Origin: an uncultured Bacillota bacterium
GTDB lineage: Bacteria; Bacillota; Clostridia; Lachnospirales; Lachnospiraceae
Length of the DNA stretch: 64,000 nt
Reading direction: 5' to 3'
Assembly (NCBI GenBank): GCA_958352855.1
Contig: CATWQE010000006.1
Coordinates: 21,486-85,485 of the forward strand
Positions 45,112-53,936 of this stretch are shown one piece after another. The notes beneath the pieces were generated by a model that was not told the DNA's origin, ran no database searches, and saw only the letters and a program-made list of their open reading frames with translations. The first letter of the stretch is position 1, and each line of letters begins with the position of its first letter. Position numbers and translations under genes: made by a program.

Positions 45112-47025
45112 TTGGAGACAAGAATACAGGCAGCTTCTGGGAATACAACGTATCCGGGAGTAAAAAAGACAAAAGAAGGATATGAATTTACAATAGAATT
45201 ATTACGGGGAAAGGAAGCCGCTCTGGTGTTGTATCAAAAGAAAAACAGAGAAATCCAGACCATAGAGATTCCATTTCCCGAAGAAAGCAGGAAGGGAAAT
45301 CTGGTTTCTCTGCTTATAAAAGGACTTCCCAAGGGAGAAATTTGTTATAACTACCGCATTGATGGGGAAATCTGCCAGGATACCTGTGCCAGAGCGCTGA
45401 AAAATGTACCGCCCTTTGGCGTCCCCATGGAAGCCAGTGAAGAACCGAAGATGTGCAGTGTGATTCAGGAGAAGGATTTTTCCTGGACAGACAGGGATTT
45501 TGTGCCGAAGCCTTTCAGTGAGTCAGTGCTTTATAAATTGCAGGTGCGTAGTTTTACCATGCATAGAAGCTCCGGTGTACGGAAAAAAGGAACCTTTCAG
45601 GGAATAGAGCAGAAAATTCCTTATTTTCAGGAACTTGGTGTCACAGGAATTTTGCTGATGCCTGCATATGAGTATCAGGAAATTGTAAAGTCCAAAACAA
45701 GACAGGGAAAATATCCTCAGGCAGAAGCAGAGCGAAGAGAAGAAAAGACAAAAATCAATGTCTGGGGCTATACTGGCGATGCCTTTTATTTTGTACCAAA
45801 AGCGGGATTCTGCGGCTCCCGGAATCCGGTGCAGGAATTTAGCCATATGGTAAATGCCCTTCATGAGGCAGGGCTGGAATGTCTGATGGAATTTTATTTT
45901 GACCATACCATGGAGCCGGCGAAAATGCTGGACATTGTGCGTTACTGGAAGCTAAAATACCATGTTGACGGATTCCGCATTATTGGTAATGTGTGTCAGG
46001 AATTGTTCCTAAAAGACCCGTTGCTGGCAGAAACCAAGCTGTTATTTGGATTTCTGGACGGAGAACGGATTTATGGAAACAAGGAACCGGATTATAAAAA
46101 TGGCGCGGAATATAACGAAGGTTTTTACTATGGCATGCGCCACATGTTAAAGGGAGATGAAAATACAGCAGAGGAATTTTTGTTCCGCAGCAGGAGAAAT
46201 CCCAGACAGTACGGAGTCATTAATTACATGGCAGATCAGGATGGAATGACCATGATGGACATGGTTTCCTATGAAGAACGCCACAATGAGGAAAATGGAG
46301 AAAACAACCAGGATGGAAAAGAGTATAACTGCACCTGGAACTGTGGAGTGGAAGGCCCTACCAGAAGAAAGGAAATTACCAGTCTTCGGCTGCAGCAGTT
46401 GAAAAATGCTTTTGGGCTTTTGCTGTTCAGCCAGGGAACGCCTATGATTTTCCAGGGAGATGAGTGGGGACAGACCCAGAAGGGAAATAACAATGCCTGG
46501 TGCCAGGATAATGAACTCACCTGGATTAACTGGAATCAGAGAAAAACCAGAGAAGAACTATTTACTTTTGTAAAACAGGCCATTGCCTTTCGCAAAAAGG
46601 AGAAAATTCTCCATTTAGAACAGGAGCCTAAGGGAACGGATTACAAAGCTTTGGGCTATCCGGATTTATCTTACCATACCAGTCAGGCATGGTTTGTATC
46701 CAAAGACCCGGGACTTCGGCATCTGGGAATGATGTATTGCAAGGATTACTGCGACAGACCAGGTGAATTTTTGTTTTTTGCCTGGAATTTTCACTGGATG
46801 CCTCATGAGATTGCTCTGCCCGGAGCGCCTGAGGAGATTTGCTGGACAGTGAAAGCCCGCACAGATGAGGAAAACCAGGGAGGATTTTTAGAGGAGGGGG
46901 TTCTGGTACAGGAAAAGAGTATTCAGGTACCGCCCAGAACATTAATCATATTAACAGGAAAGCAGGATGAAACATTATGGGGATCTGGCAGCATTTTAAA
47001 ACGATTACAAGGCACAAGCTTTTAG
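45112..47025 (+). CDS. GH13 glycogen-debranching-like protein, catalytic residues lost
   Basis: 637 residues from TTG 45112 after AAGGGGTGCC. The fold and order follow isoamylase/GlgX proteins: an N-terminal beta domain, the TIM barrel and a C-terminal beta domain. HNEENGENNQDG, WNCGVEGPT, FSQGTPMIFQGDEWGQ and GNNNAWCQDNELTWINW are near perfect. Yet the nucleophile Asp of GFRFD is Ile (GFRII, residue 291), the acid/base Glu of KLIAEPWD is Gly (KLLFGFLD, residue 313), and the His of AHDG is Gln (DQDG, residue 376). The third Asp (377) remains. Hydrolysis seems impossible; a glucan-binding or regulatory role is inferred. Confidence 0.88.
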   Translation: METRIQAASGNTTYPGVKKTKEGYEFTIELLRGKEAALVLYQKKNREIQTIEIPFPEESRKGNLVSLLIKGLPKGEICYNYRIDGEICQDTCARALKNVPPFGVPMEASEEPKMCSVIQEKDFSWTDRDFVPKPFSESVLYKLQVRSFTMHRSSGVRKKGTFQGIEQKIPYFQELGVTGILLMPAYEYQEIVKSKTRQGKYPQAEAERREEKTKINVWGYTGDAFYFVPKAGFCGSRNPVQEFSHMVNALHEAGLECLMEFYFDHTMEPAKMLDIVRYWKLKYHVDGFRIIGNVCQELFLKDPLLAETKLLFGFLDGERIYGNKEPDYKNGAEYNEGFYYGMRHMLKGDENTAEEFLFRSRRNPRQYGVINYMADQDGMTMMDMVSYEERHNEENGENNQDGKEYNCTWNCGVEGPTRRKEITSLRLQQLKNAFGLLLFSQGTPMIFQGDEWGQTQKGNNNAWCQDNELTWINWNQRKTREELFTFVKQAIAFRKKEKILHLEQEPKGTDYKALGYPDLSYHTSQAWFVSKDPGLRHLGMMYCKDYCDRPGEFLFFAWNFHWMPHEIALPGAPEEICWTVKARTDEENQGGFLEEGVLVQEKSIQVPPRTLIILTGKQDETLWGSGSILKRLQGTSF

Positions 47026-47513
47026 TGATGAAGTATTGTTTTCGGATAGGACTTTATAAACAGGGATTACTTCATGACTTGTCTAAGTATTCCTGGACTG
47101 AATTTTCTGTGGGGTGCAAATACTACCAGGGAAACAGAAGCCCTAATAATGCAGAGCGGGAAGCTACAGGACTTTCCACTGCCTGGATTCATCATTATGG
47201 AAGAAACAAGCATCACTTTGAACACTGGGTGGATTATGGCATCCACTGTGATACCATTATCCATGGAGTACCCATGCCCAGAAAATATATTGCAGAGATG
47301 GTGGTAGACCGCATCAGCGCATCCAGGAATTATCATCCTGATACCTATACGGATGAGGCGCCCCTGGCATATTTTCTTCGCAGCAAGGACAAGCTCTGGT
47401 TTGTGCATGAGGATACCAACCGGGATTTGGAATTTCTTCTGAGGATGCTGGCAGATAAGGGAGAAAAGGAAACACTGAACTATATGAAGCATGTATATTT
47501 GAAAGGAATGTAA
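46977..47513 (+). CDS. DUF5662 family HD-like protein
   Basis: 178 residues. It starts inside the end of the GH13 gene (49-nt overlap in another frame), with an AGGATG site. The sequence has GLLHDLSKYS (HD-like metal pair), several conserved histidines (WIHHYGRNKHHFEHW) and a C-terminal HEDTNRDLEFLL, matching DUF5662. The histidine layout suggests a metal-dependent phosphohydrolase of the HD type, but no activity has been assigned. The overlap implies coupled translation with the GH13 protein. Confidence 0.85.
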   Translation: MGIWQHFKTITRHKLLVMKYCFRIGLYKQGLLHDLSKYSWTEFSVGCKYYQGNRSPNNAEREATGLSTAWIHHYGRNKHHFEHWVDYGIHCDTIIHGVPMPRKYIAEMVVDRISASRNYHPDTYTDEAPLAYFLRSKDKLWFVHEDTNRDLEFLLRMLADKGEKETLNYMKHVYLKGM

Positions 47514-47515
47514 GT

Positions 47516-48472
47516 ATGAGTAATGTACAGATTGCAGAATTGCTGCAATGGATTAAGAATCTGTGGGGGTTGATTCCAAAGCATTATCTGATTGTTCTGT
47601 ATTTTGGAGGAACGGTCTTTGCCTTTTTAAACTGTTTTATGGGATACCGTTTGAGGAAGGTCTGGGGATGTATCCTGGGAATCCTCATAGGTGGCGGAGC
47701 CGGTGCGGCGGCAGGGTATTTTCTTTTGCAGGATAAAATGATGGCGATTTTATGTGCAGCAGGAGGAGCCCTGATTTTAGGACTTCTGGCATGGCTTTTG
47801 TACAAATTTGGTATTTTTTTCATGTGTACAGGTCTGGTTTACTTTCTGGTGGTTTCTTTTTTCCAGGAGCCAACCATGACTCAGCATATGATTGCTCTGG
47901 TAGCCGGTATTTTTGCCGCAACCCTGGCTCTTGGCTATGAAGCGCAGATGATGATAGGAATTACTGCTGTTTGCGGTGGTATCGGCGGCATTCATCTTCT
48001 TATGAAGATGCTGGAAAAAGATGCGGGAGCCGGAGAGCTGATTCTTGGAATCATTATGGCTGCCATTGGTATTGCAGTACAGGCGGCTCCCTTTATGAGG
48101 GGAAAAGACTGGGAAGCATCTCTGTTTCACCGCCCGCAAAAAAAGAAGGGACCAGGACTTTTGGGAAAAAGAAGAAAGAAAGTGGTAAAGAAAACCAAAG
48201 TCACCCATGTAAAAAAGACCAGAGAAGAGGAAAAACAGGCAGAAAAAAGAAAACCCGCAAAAAAGAACCAGGAAAAGGTACAGACAGAGGCAGAAACCAG
48301 AGAGGAACTGCAAAAAACCCAGGAATACACAGTGGGGCAAAAGCAGTACGAAAAGCCAAAACCAAGCCAGAGCCTTTATCCGGGAAGCGGCATCGGAATT
48401 GACCTGGATGATTTAAACCGGGAATTATCCCAGGAAATCCAGAAGATTTATGAGGATGAGCAGCAGGAATAA
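47516..48472 (+). CDS. DUF4203-like multi-pass membrane protein with charged tail
   Basis: 318 residues. About seven hydrophobic helices between residues 25 and 200, with glycine-rich turns (GILIGGGAGAAAGYF), resemble DUF4203/TMEM198-like proteins. The last about 110 residues are strongly basic then acidic (KKKGPGLLGKRRKKVVKKTK, many KR/EE pairs), probably cytosolic and disordered, with a short acidic amphipathic end. It starts 3 nt after the DUF5662 gene. I do not know its function. Confidence 0.75.
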   Translation: MSNVQIAELLQWIKNLWGLIPKHYLIVLYFGGTVFAFLNCFMGYRLRKVWGCILGILIGGGAGAAAGYFLLQDKMMAILCAAGGALILGLLAWLLYKFGIFFMCTGLVYFLVVSFFQEPTMTQHMIALVAGIFAATLALGYEAQMMIGITAVCGGIGGIHLLMKMLEKDAGAGELILGIIMAAIGIAVQAAPFMRGKDWEASLFHRPQKKKGPGLLGKRRKKVVKKTKVTHVKKTREEEKQAEKRKPAKKNQEKVQTEAETREELQKTQEYTVGQKQYEKPKPSQSLYPGSGIGIDLDDLNRELSQEIQKIYEDEQQE

Positions 48473-48528
48473 TTCGTTTCTTTAAAAAGCCTTAACTTTT
48501 TAAGATTTATCTTTTTCCCAAATTTATT

Positions 48529-48560
48529 CCTTACATGATATCTTTATCTTGTAAGGAGGG
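48529..48560 (+). promoter_or_regulatory. Hairpin covering a ribosome-binding site
   Basis: CCTTACA (48529-48535) pairs with TGTAAGG (48550-48556), whose last four bases are part of the AAGGAGGG ribosome site of the 65-residue gene. It could limit translation. Confidence 0.45.
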
Positions 48561-48566
48561 AGAAAT

Positions 48567-48764
48567 ATGATAACATTTTTGAAGAAAGTACATACATTTG
48601 AAAAGAATTTTGATAGAAAAGCTGAAAAATTTGCCTGCTGTCACCCCTATCTTTCTTTTGCGGCTATGTTTGTTGCAATGCCCATGTTTGTCCTCACAAC
48701 GGTGTGCCTGGGAAGTATGGCAGTCATAATTCCTGTTTCCTGGATATTGGGTTTCTTTATATAA
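48567..48764 (+). CDS. Small membrane protein, 65 residues
   Basis: ATG 48567 follows AAGGAGGGAGAAAT, a strong site, which supports this as a real gene. Residues 1-27 are charged and soluble (FEKNFDRKAEKFACCHP). Residues about 29-63 form one or two hydrophobic helices. No family recognised. It lies just before the K+ uptake operon and may be a small membrane regulator, but nothing in the sequence shows this. Confidence 0.65.
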   Translation: MITFLKKVHTFEKNFDRKAEKFACCHPYLSFAAMFVAMPMFVLTTVCLGSMAVIIPVSWILGFFI

Positions 48765-48781
48765 TCTTAATACGTGTTAAA

Positions 48782-48838
48782 ATATCTTTATGCGGCTTTT
48801 ATCGCGCTTATGGAATAATTAAGGCTACATAAAGATAT
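48782..48838 (+). promoter_or_regulatory. 11-bp inverted repeat in the ktrB leader
   Basis: ATATCTTTATG (48782-48792) pairs exactly with CATAAAGATAT (48828-48838), enclosing a G/C-containing 35-nt centre. The ribosome site GGAGGC follows at once (48839). It could be an mRNA structure or a protein operator. A direct copy of ATATCTTTAT also occurs at 48538. Confidence 0.6.
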
Positions 48839-48857
48839 GGAGGCAGGTACATAGGAT

Positions 48858-50213
48858 ATGATACAATCCGGTAAAAAAATTAAAAGTCATTTTTCATCAT
48901 TCAGAATCATAAGTTTTGGTTTTGTAATGGTTATTCTCATAGGATGTTTTCTGCTGATACTGCCCGTTTCTACGGCAGGACCAGGGGGCGCATCCTTTTT
49001 AGATGCTCTTTTTACATCTACTTCAGCAGTATGTGTAACAGGGCTGGTGCTTCATGATACGGCAACCTACTGGTCCACCTTCGGACAGGTGGTGATTATG
49101 CTGCTGATTCAGATTGGAGGTATGGGGGTGGTGACTGTAGCCATTTCCATTGCTATGGTATCAGGACGTAAAATCGGTCTCATGCAGAGAAGTACCATGC
49201 AGGAGGCTATTGCAGCTCCTCATGTGGGTGGTATTGTCCGGCTGACAGGGTTTATTTTAAAAACTGCCATACTTATTGAAGCTATTGGAGTGGCTGTGAT
49301 GACTCCGGTTTTCTGCAAAGAATTTGGTTTCTTCCGGGGAATCTGGTATGCCCTGTTTCATTCGGTTTCTGCATTTTGCAATGCAGGGTTTGACCTTATG
49401 GGGGTAAACAGTCCATTTTCCTCCTTGACAGCGTATGCAGGACATCCGGTGATAAATCTGGCTATTATGTTTTTAATTGTTTCCGGTGGTATTGGTTTCC
49501 TGACCTGGGATGATATTCGTTCCCATACCTGGCATCTGAAAAAATACAGGATGCAAAGCAAGGTGATTCTTTCCGTTACAGGGGCATTGATTGTTGTGCC
49601 GGCGCTGTATTTTTTCTTTATGGAGTTCTCTGGCAGCCAGTGGGAAGAATTCTCCACAGGAGAGCGTATTCTGGCGTCCTTTTTCCAGTCAGTGACCCCA
49701 AGGACAGCCGGGTTTAATACCGTAGATTTGACGAAACTGACAGAAGCAGGTCTGGCAATTATGATTGTGCTTATGCTTACCGGAGGTTCGCCCGGTTCCA
49801 CTGCGGGAGGTATGAAAACCACCACTGTGGCAGTTATGATTTCTTCTGCCATTTCGGTATTTCAGAGAAGAGAAAGCGCCCACATGTATGGCAGGAGAAT
49901 ACCGCAGGAAGCGGTCCGTAACGCAGCGACGATTTTAATGATGTATCTGAGCCTGTTTTTTATGGGAGGTCTGGCAATTAGCTGTATAGAAAAGCTGCCT
50001 ATGCTGCCATGCCTGTTTGAAACAGCCTCAGCCATTGGAACGGTAGGGCTTTCTCTTGGCATTACGCCACAGCTTGGTATAATATCCAGGATTATTTTGA
50101 TTCTGTTGATGTTTTTCGGCAGAGTCGGCGGACTGACCCTGGTATTTGCCGCATTTTCCATTACACATAAAAATGTATCAAAACTTCCTCAGGAAAAAAT
50201 TACAGTAGGATAA
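48858..50213 (+). CDS. ktrB: K+ uptake channel subunit KtrB (TrkH family)
   Basis: 451 residues, the KtrB size. Four M1-P-M2 repeats; filter segments include STSAVCVTGL (first), HSVSAFCNAGFDL (second), SVTPRTAGFNTVD (third) and SAIGTVGLSLGIT (fourth). The first filter reads VTGL, where Gly is kept. It imports K+ (often with Na+ coupling) and needs the KtrA ring. The ktrA gene lies 11 nt downstream and a KdpDE-like pair follows. Intergenic structure upstream may regulate it. Confidence 0.93.
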   Translation: MIQSGKKIKSHFSSFRIISFGFVMVILIGCFLLILPVSTAGPGGASFLDALFTSTSAVCVTGLVLHDTATYWSTFGQVVIMLLIQIGGMGVVTVAISIAMVSGRKIGLMQRSTMQEAIAAPHVGGIVRLTGFILKTAILIEAIGVAVMTPVFCKEFGFFRGIWYALFHSVSAFCNAGFDLMGVNSPFSSLTAYAGHPVINLAIMFLIVSGGIGFLTWDDIRSHTWHLKKYRMQSKVILSVTGALIVVPALYFFFMEFSGSQWEEFSTGERILASFFQSVTPRTAGFNTVDLTKLTEAGLAIMIVLMLTGGSPGSTAGGMKTTTVAVMISSAISVFQRRESAHMYGRRIPQEAVRNAATILMMYLSLFFMGGLAISCIEKLPMLPCLFETASAIGTVGLSLGITPQLGIISRIILILLMFFGRVGGLTLVFAAFSITHKNVSKLPQEKITVG

Positions 50214-50224
50214 AGGAGCAGAAA

Positions 50225-50872
50225 ATGAAATCTATTTTATTAATCGGTCTGGGAAGATTCGGAAGACATGTTGCAATGAAATTAAATGAACTGCGTCATC
50301 AGGTCATGGCAGTGGATATACAGGAAGAGCGGGTAGAGGAAGTTCTTCCCTTTGTCACCAACGCGCAGATTGGAGACAGTACCAACGAAGAATTTATGGA
50401 GTCTTTAGGCGTGCGAAACTTTGATGTGTGTATTGTGGCCATTGGAGATAACTTCCAGAGTTCTCTGGAAACCACCGCCCTGTTAAAGGAACTGGGGGCG
50501 GAGCTGGTGGTGGCCAGAGCAGCCAGGGATGTACATGCAAAGTTTTTGCTTAGAAATGGAGCAGATGAAATTGTTTATCCAGAGAAACAACTGGCATCCT
50601 GGACTGCAATCCGTTATAGCTCAGACCACATCTTTGATTATGTACAGCTTGATGATGGCTATGCCATTTTTGAGGTTTCTGTGCCAGAGGAATGGGATGG
50701 GAAAACCATAGGGGGCATGGATATACGAAGAAAATACAATGTAAACATTATGGCAGTGAAAAGAGAAGGAAAGCTGAATCCCAATATCTCTTCCCAAACC
50801 ATGCTCTCTGGCAGGGATGTGCTTTTAGTGCTGGGAAGTCATAAAGATATTCAGAAGTGTTTCCATATTTGA
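50225..50872 (+). CDS. ktrA: K+ uptake regulatory subunit KtrA (RCK protein)
   Basis: 215 residues. An RCK_N Rossmann domain (about 1-125; GLGRFGRHVA for the nucleotide phosphates, acidic Asp at the end of beta-2 in VDIQEERVEE) and an RCK_C domain (about 135-215). Members form an octameric ring that gates KtrB with ATP/ADP; RCK_C domains of this type can bind c-di-AMP. AAAGGAGCAG precedes ATG. It lies between ktrB and the kinase gene (14 nt). Confidence 0.93.
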   Translation: MKSILLIGLGRFGRHVAMKLNELRHQVMAVDIQEERVEEVLPFVTNAQIGDSTNEEFMESLGVRNFDVCIVAIGDNFQSSLETTALLKELGAELVVARAARDVHAKFLLRNGADEIVYPEKQLASWTAIRYSSDHIFDYVQLDDGYAIFEVSVPEEWDGKTIGGMDIRRKYNVNIMAVKREGKLNPNISSQTMLSGRDVLLVLGSHKDIQKCFHI

Positions 50873-50885
50873 TGAGGAAAGAAAT

Positions 50886-52448
50886 ATGAAGCAGAAAAAA
50901 AGTATTTTAAATGCTGGCAGAAGTTTGGTTGCCCTTTCTTTTGGGGATATCTGGAAAAGCATTTTGATTTTAGTTCTTGCTACACTGATTGGCTTTTTCT
51001 TTTACGGATGTGGATTTACAGAAGCCAATATTATTGCAGTGTATATTTTAGGCGTGCTGATTATCTCTGTAGTGACCACGCACAGAGCCTATAGTCTCAT
51101 TGCGTCTTTTGTCAGTGTGCTGATTTTTAATTTTTTCTTTACTTATCCCAAATTTACCTTTTTAGCCTATGACCAGGGCTATCCGGTGACCTTTCTCATT
51201 ATGTTTATTGTGGCATTTATTACGGGTTCTCTGGCAATCCGTCTGAAAAATACGGCCAGTCAGGCAACCAGGGCTGCTTATAGAACCCAGATTCTTTTTG
51301 ATACCAATCAGATGCTGCAGCAGGCTCAGGACAGGAATCAGATTATCACAGCAATGGCAAATCAGTTGGGAAAGCTTCTGGGGAAGAATATTATTGTTTA
51401 TCTGGAGCAGGAGGGTAATCTGGGAGAGCCTCATGTATTCTGGCAGGAGGGAAAGGAAGAGAATCAGTCCTGTACTGGGGAAAAAGAAAGACAGGTTGCA
51501 CAGTGGGTATGGGAACATAACCGGCGGGCAGGGGCTTTCACCAGGAATTTTCCGGAGTGTCAGTGCCTGTATCTGGCTATCCGCATTAATGAGCAGGTAT
51601 ATGGTGTGGTGGGAATTGTCATGGAAGATTCCCGTATGGATGATTTTGTAAACAGTATTGTCCTGTCTATTTTAGGAGAGTGTGCCCTGGCTCTGGAAAG
51701 TGAGAAAAATGCCAGGGAAAAGGAAGAGGCAGCTATTCTGGCTAAAAATGAGCAGCTACGTGCCAACCTGCTGCGTGCCATTTCTCATGATTTGCGCACA
51801 CCACTTACTTCTATTTCAGGAAATGCCAGCAATCTTATGGCAAATGGAAAAGAGTTTGATGAAGAGACAAAAATGGGAATCTATACAGATATTTATGATG
51901 ATTCTATGTGGCTCATTAATCTGGTGGAGAATCTTCTTTCGGTAACCAGAATTGAGGAAGGACGTATGAATCTGAAGGTTTCCGCAGAGCTTATAGATGA
52001 AGTGATTATGGAAGCTTTGCGCCATGTGAACCGTAAGAGCGTGGAACACACCATTACAGTAAGCAGTGAGGAGGAATTCCTTCTGGTAAAGGTGGATGCC
52101 CGTCTTATGGTGCAGACTATTATTAATATTGTGGACAATGCCATTAAATATACGCCGCCTGGTTCAGAGATTTGGATTCACACCAGGCAGAAGGAAAACC
52201 TGGTGGAAATTCAGATTGCAGACAATGGACCAGGAATCCCGGATGAAGTGAAAGCCCATGTATTTGAAATGTTTTACAGTGGGGCAAATAAAGTGGCAGA
52301 CAGCAGAAGAAGCCTGGGGCTTGGGTTGTCTTTGTGCAAGTCCATTATCAATGCTCATGAAGGAGAGATTACCGTTTCTGATAATCAGCCTCATGGAACT
52401 ATTTTTACCATTACATTACCAGCAGGGGAGGTACAACTACATGAATAA
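50886..52448 (+). CDS. KdpD-like sensor histidine kinase lacking the N-terminal KdpD domain
   Basis: 520 residues. After a short cytosolic start comes a DUF4118 block of four helices (about 22-125; ANIIAVYILGVLII, FNFFFTYP), a GAF-like domain (about 145-275), HisKA with AISHDLRTPLTSISG (His about 303), and HATPase with NIVDNAIKYTPPG, DNGPGIP and GLGLSLCKSI. The 350-residue KdpD sensor plus universal-stress domains of the E. coli protein are missing. Neighbouring genes are ktrBA instead of kdpFABC, so this pair probably regulates Ktr uptake or K+ homeostasis (inferred). Confidence 0.9.
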   Translation: MKQKKSILNAGRSLVALSFGDIWKSILILVLATLIGFFFYGCGFTEANIIAVYILGVLIISVVTTHRAYSLIASFVSVLIFNFFFTYPKFTFLAYDQGYPVTFLIMFIVAFITGSLAIRLKNTASQATRAAYRTQILFDTNQMLQQAQDRNQIITAMANQLGKLLGKNIIVYLEQEGNLGEPHVFWQEGKEENQSCTGEKERQVAQWVWEHNRRAGAFTRNFPECQCLYLAIRINEQVYGVVGIVMEDSRMDDFVNSIVLSILGECALALESEKNAREKEEAAILAKNEQLRANLLRAISHDLRTPLTSISGNASNLMANGKEFDEETKMGIYTDIYDDSMWLINLVENLLSVTRIEEGRMNLKVSAELIDEVIMEALRHVNRKSVEHTITVSSEEEFLLVKVDARLMVQTIINIVDNAIKYTPPGSEIWIHTRQKENLVEIQIADNGPGIPDEVKAHVFEMFYSGANKVADSRRSLGLGLSLCKSIINAHEGEITVSDNQPHGTIFTITLPAGEVQLHE

Positions 52449-53142
52449 AAATCTGATTTTAGTAGTAGAAGATGACGCGCCGGTGAGAAATCTTATTACA
52501 ACCACCTTGAAAACCCATGATTACCGATACCTTACAGCGCCAAGTGGGGAAACTGCCATTGTGGAGGCTTCTTCTCACAATCCGGACATTATGCTGCTGG
52601 ATTTGGGGCTGCCGGATATGGATGGAATAGAAGTCATCAAAAAGGTGCGGACCTGGTCCAATATGCCGATTATTGTAATCAGTGCCAGAAGTGAGGATAC
52701 AGATAAAATTGACGCGCTGGATGCAGGCGCAGATGATTATCTGACAAAACCCTTTTCCGTAGAAGAACTGTTGGCAAGACTGCGGGTAACGCAGAGGCGG
52801 TTAGCCATGATGCAGGGAGAGGTACAGACAGAGTCGGCTATTTTCCAAAATGGAAGTCTCAGGATTGATTATGCAGCAGGATGTGCTTATCTGGATGGGG
52901 AAGAACTTCACTTGACGCCCATAGAATACAAATTGTTAAGCCTTCTGTCCAAAAATGTGGGAAAGGTTTTGACCCATACGTTTATTACACAGAAAATATG
53001 GGGCAGCAGTTGGGACAATGATGTGGCATCTCTTAGAGTGTTTATGGCAACACTCAGGAAGAAAATAGAGAAACAGCCCAATGCGCCTCAGTATATCCAG
53101 ACCCATATCGGGGTAGGATACCGTATGCTAAAAGTAGAGTAG
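52441..53142 (+). CDS. KdpE-like OmpR-family response regulator
   Basis: 233 residues from ATG 52441, overlapping the kinase gene by 8 nt, preceded by AGGGGAGG. Receiver domain: E10, D11-D12, phospho-acceptor D54 in MLLDLGLPDMDG, and Lys in YLTKPFSVEE. The winged-helix domain (about 135-230) ends with IQTHIGVGYRML, the KdpE-type tail. Its target promoter is not proven; the repeated ATATCTTTAT motifs before ktrB are one candidate. Confidence 0.92.
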   Translation: MNKNLILVVEDDAPVRNLITTTLKTHDYRYLTAPSGETAIVEASSHNPDIMLLDLGLPDMDGIEVIKKVRTWSNMPIIVISARSEDTDKIDALDAGADDYLTKPFSVEELLARLRVTQRRLAMMQGEVQTESAIFQNGSLRIDYAAGCAYLDGEELHLTPIEYKLLSLLSKNVGKVLTHTFITQKIWGSSWDNDVASLRVFMATLRKKIEKQPNAPQYIQTHIGVGYRMLKVE

Positions 53143-53167
53143 CGCCATATGGCCTACTCTACTTTTT
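53130..53167. terminator. Bidirectional terminator, KdpE-like and AIM24 genes
   Basis: A 13-bp perfect stem (53130-53142 with 53154-53166) around an 11-nt loop. A-tracts and T-tracts flank it. Its left arm overlaps the last codons of the regulator gene. Confidence 0.85.
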
Positions 53168-53177
53168 ATACTAAATC

Positions 53178-53936
53178 TTATAAAACCGGAGCCAGAAGTA
53201 CCTTTCCGGTTCCGCGATAAACATTTACCAGACCTTCTCCAGAGGCGGCAGAACCAATGAGTGTTTTGCCGGAGCGTTCTACGGTAAAGTCCAGACTTCC
53301 GCTCCAGGCAATAGCCATATTGCCATCTATCTTTAACACATCATCCTGCAGGGAAATTTCCACCAGCTCTTCTTTGGGACAGGGAGATTCCAGGCAGACC
53401 ACACCATTTCCCACAATACCCAGGTTAAAGAGACCTTCATTTCCGGCAACAGCAGAAGAAAGATTGGAACGCATGACCGCTTTGTGTTTGAGGCTGGAAT
53501 CACAGGCCAGAAACAGACCGTCATCTAAGACAATGGAGCCATTCCAGTCTTCTAAATCCAGAAGGAGCAGATGCTTGTAGGTTGGTTCTAAAACCAGGAT
53601 TCCCTCTCCTGTATATTCTGGTTTGATTGCCGACTCTCCGGTAACCTTTCCGCGAACTGCCTTGCCGAATAAGTCCCCAACACCTTTTAAACCCGTAGTG
53701 GCATGAACACTGCCCACCATCCACTGCATGGCTCCCGCCTGAACCGTAACGTTGGCTTTGCTGGTGTCACAGATTACCTGACGTTTCCGTACATTCATGG
53801 CATTACAGAAATAGGCGGTCTGGGCATCCGAAGGCGTAACACTTAAATCTCTAAGGTACTCAATAACCGTAAAAGGCCCCAGCTTGGAGAGCACCTGGAT
53901 GTCATCGTTGCTGGTAAAATTGGAAATATGAAACAT
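53178..53936 (-). CDS. AIM24 family protein
   Basis: 252 residues. A beta-rich single domain of the AIM24/DUF124 (TIGR00266-like) family: FFGD-like beta-helix repeats with MQWMVGSVHATTGLKGVGDL, GEGILVLEPTYKHLL and the C-terminal GLVNVYRGTGKVLLAPV. Bacterial members form trimeric cupin-like barrels; function unknown. The start ATG 53936 follows GAAAGGGGGATTTTT. A lone gene, convergent with the regulator gene and divergent from the RND gene. Confidence 0.88.
   Translation of the reverse strand: MFHISNFTSNDDIQVLSKLGPFTVIEYLRDLSVTPSDAQTAYFCNAMNVRKRQVICDTSKANVTVQAGAMQWMVGSVHATTGLKGVGDLFGKAVRGKVTGESAIKPEYTGEGILVLEPTYKHLLLLDLEDWNGSIVLDDGLFLACDSSLKHKAVMRSNLSSAVAGNEGLFNLGIVGNGVVCLESPCPKEELVEISLQDDVLKIDGNMAIAWSGSLDFTVERSGKTLIGSAASGEGLVNVYRGTGKVLLAPVL

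Noticed and set aside
48765..48857. c-di-AMP (ydaO) or other known riboswitch before ktrB
   Set aside because: Length and sequence do not show the conserved ydaO core; only an 11-bp inverted repeat is seen.
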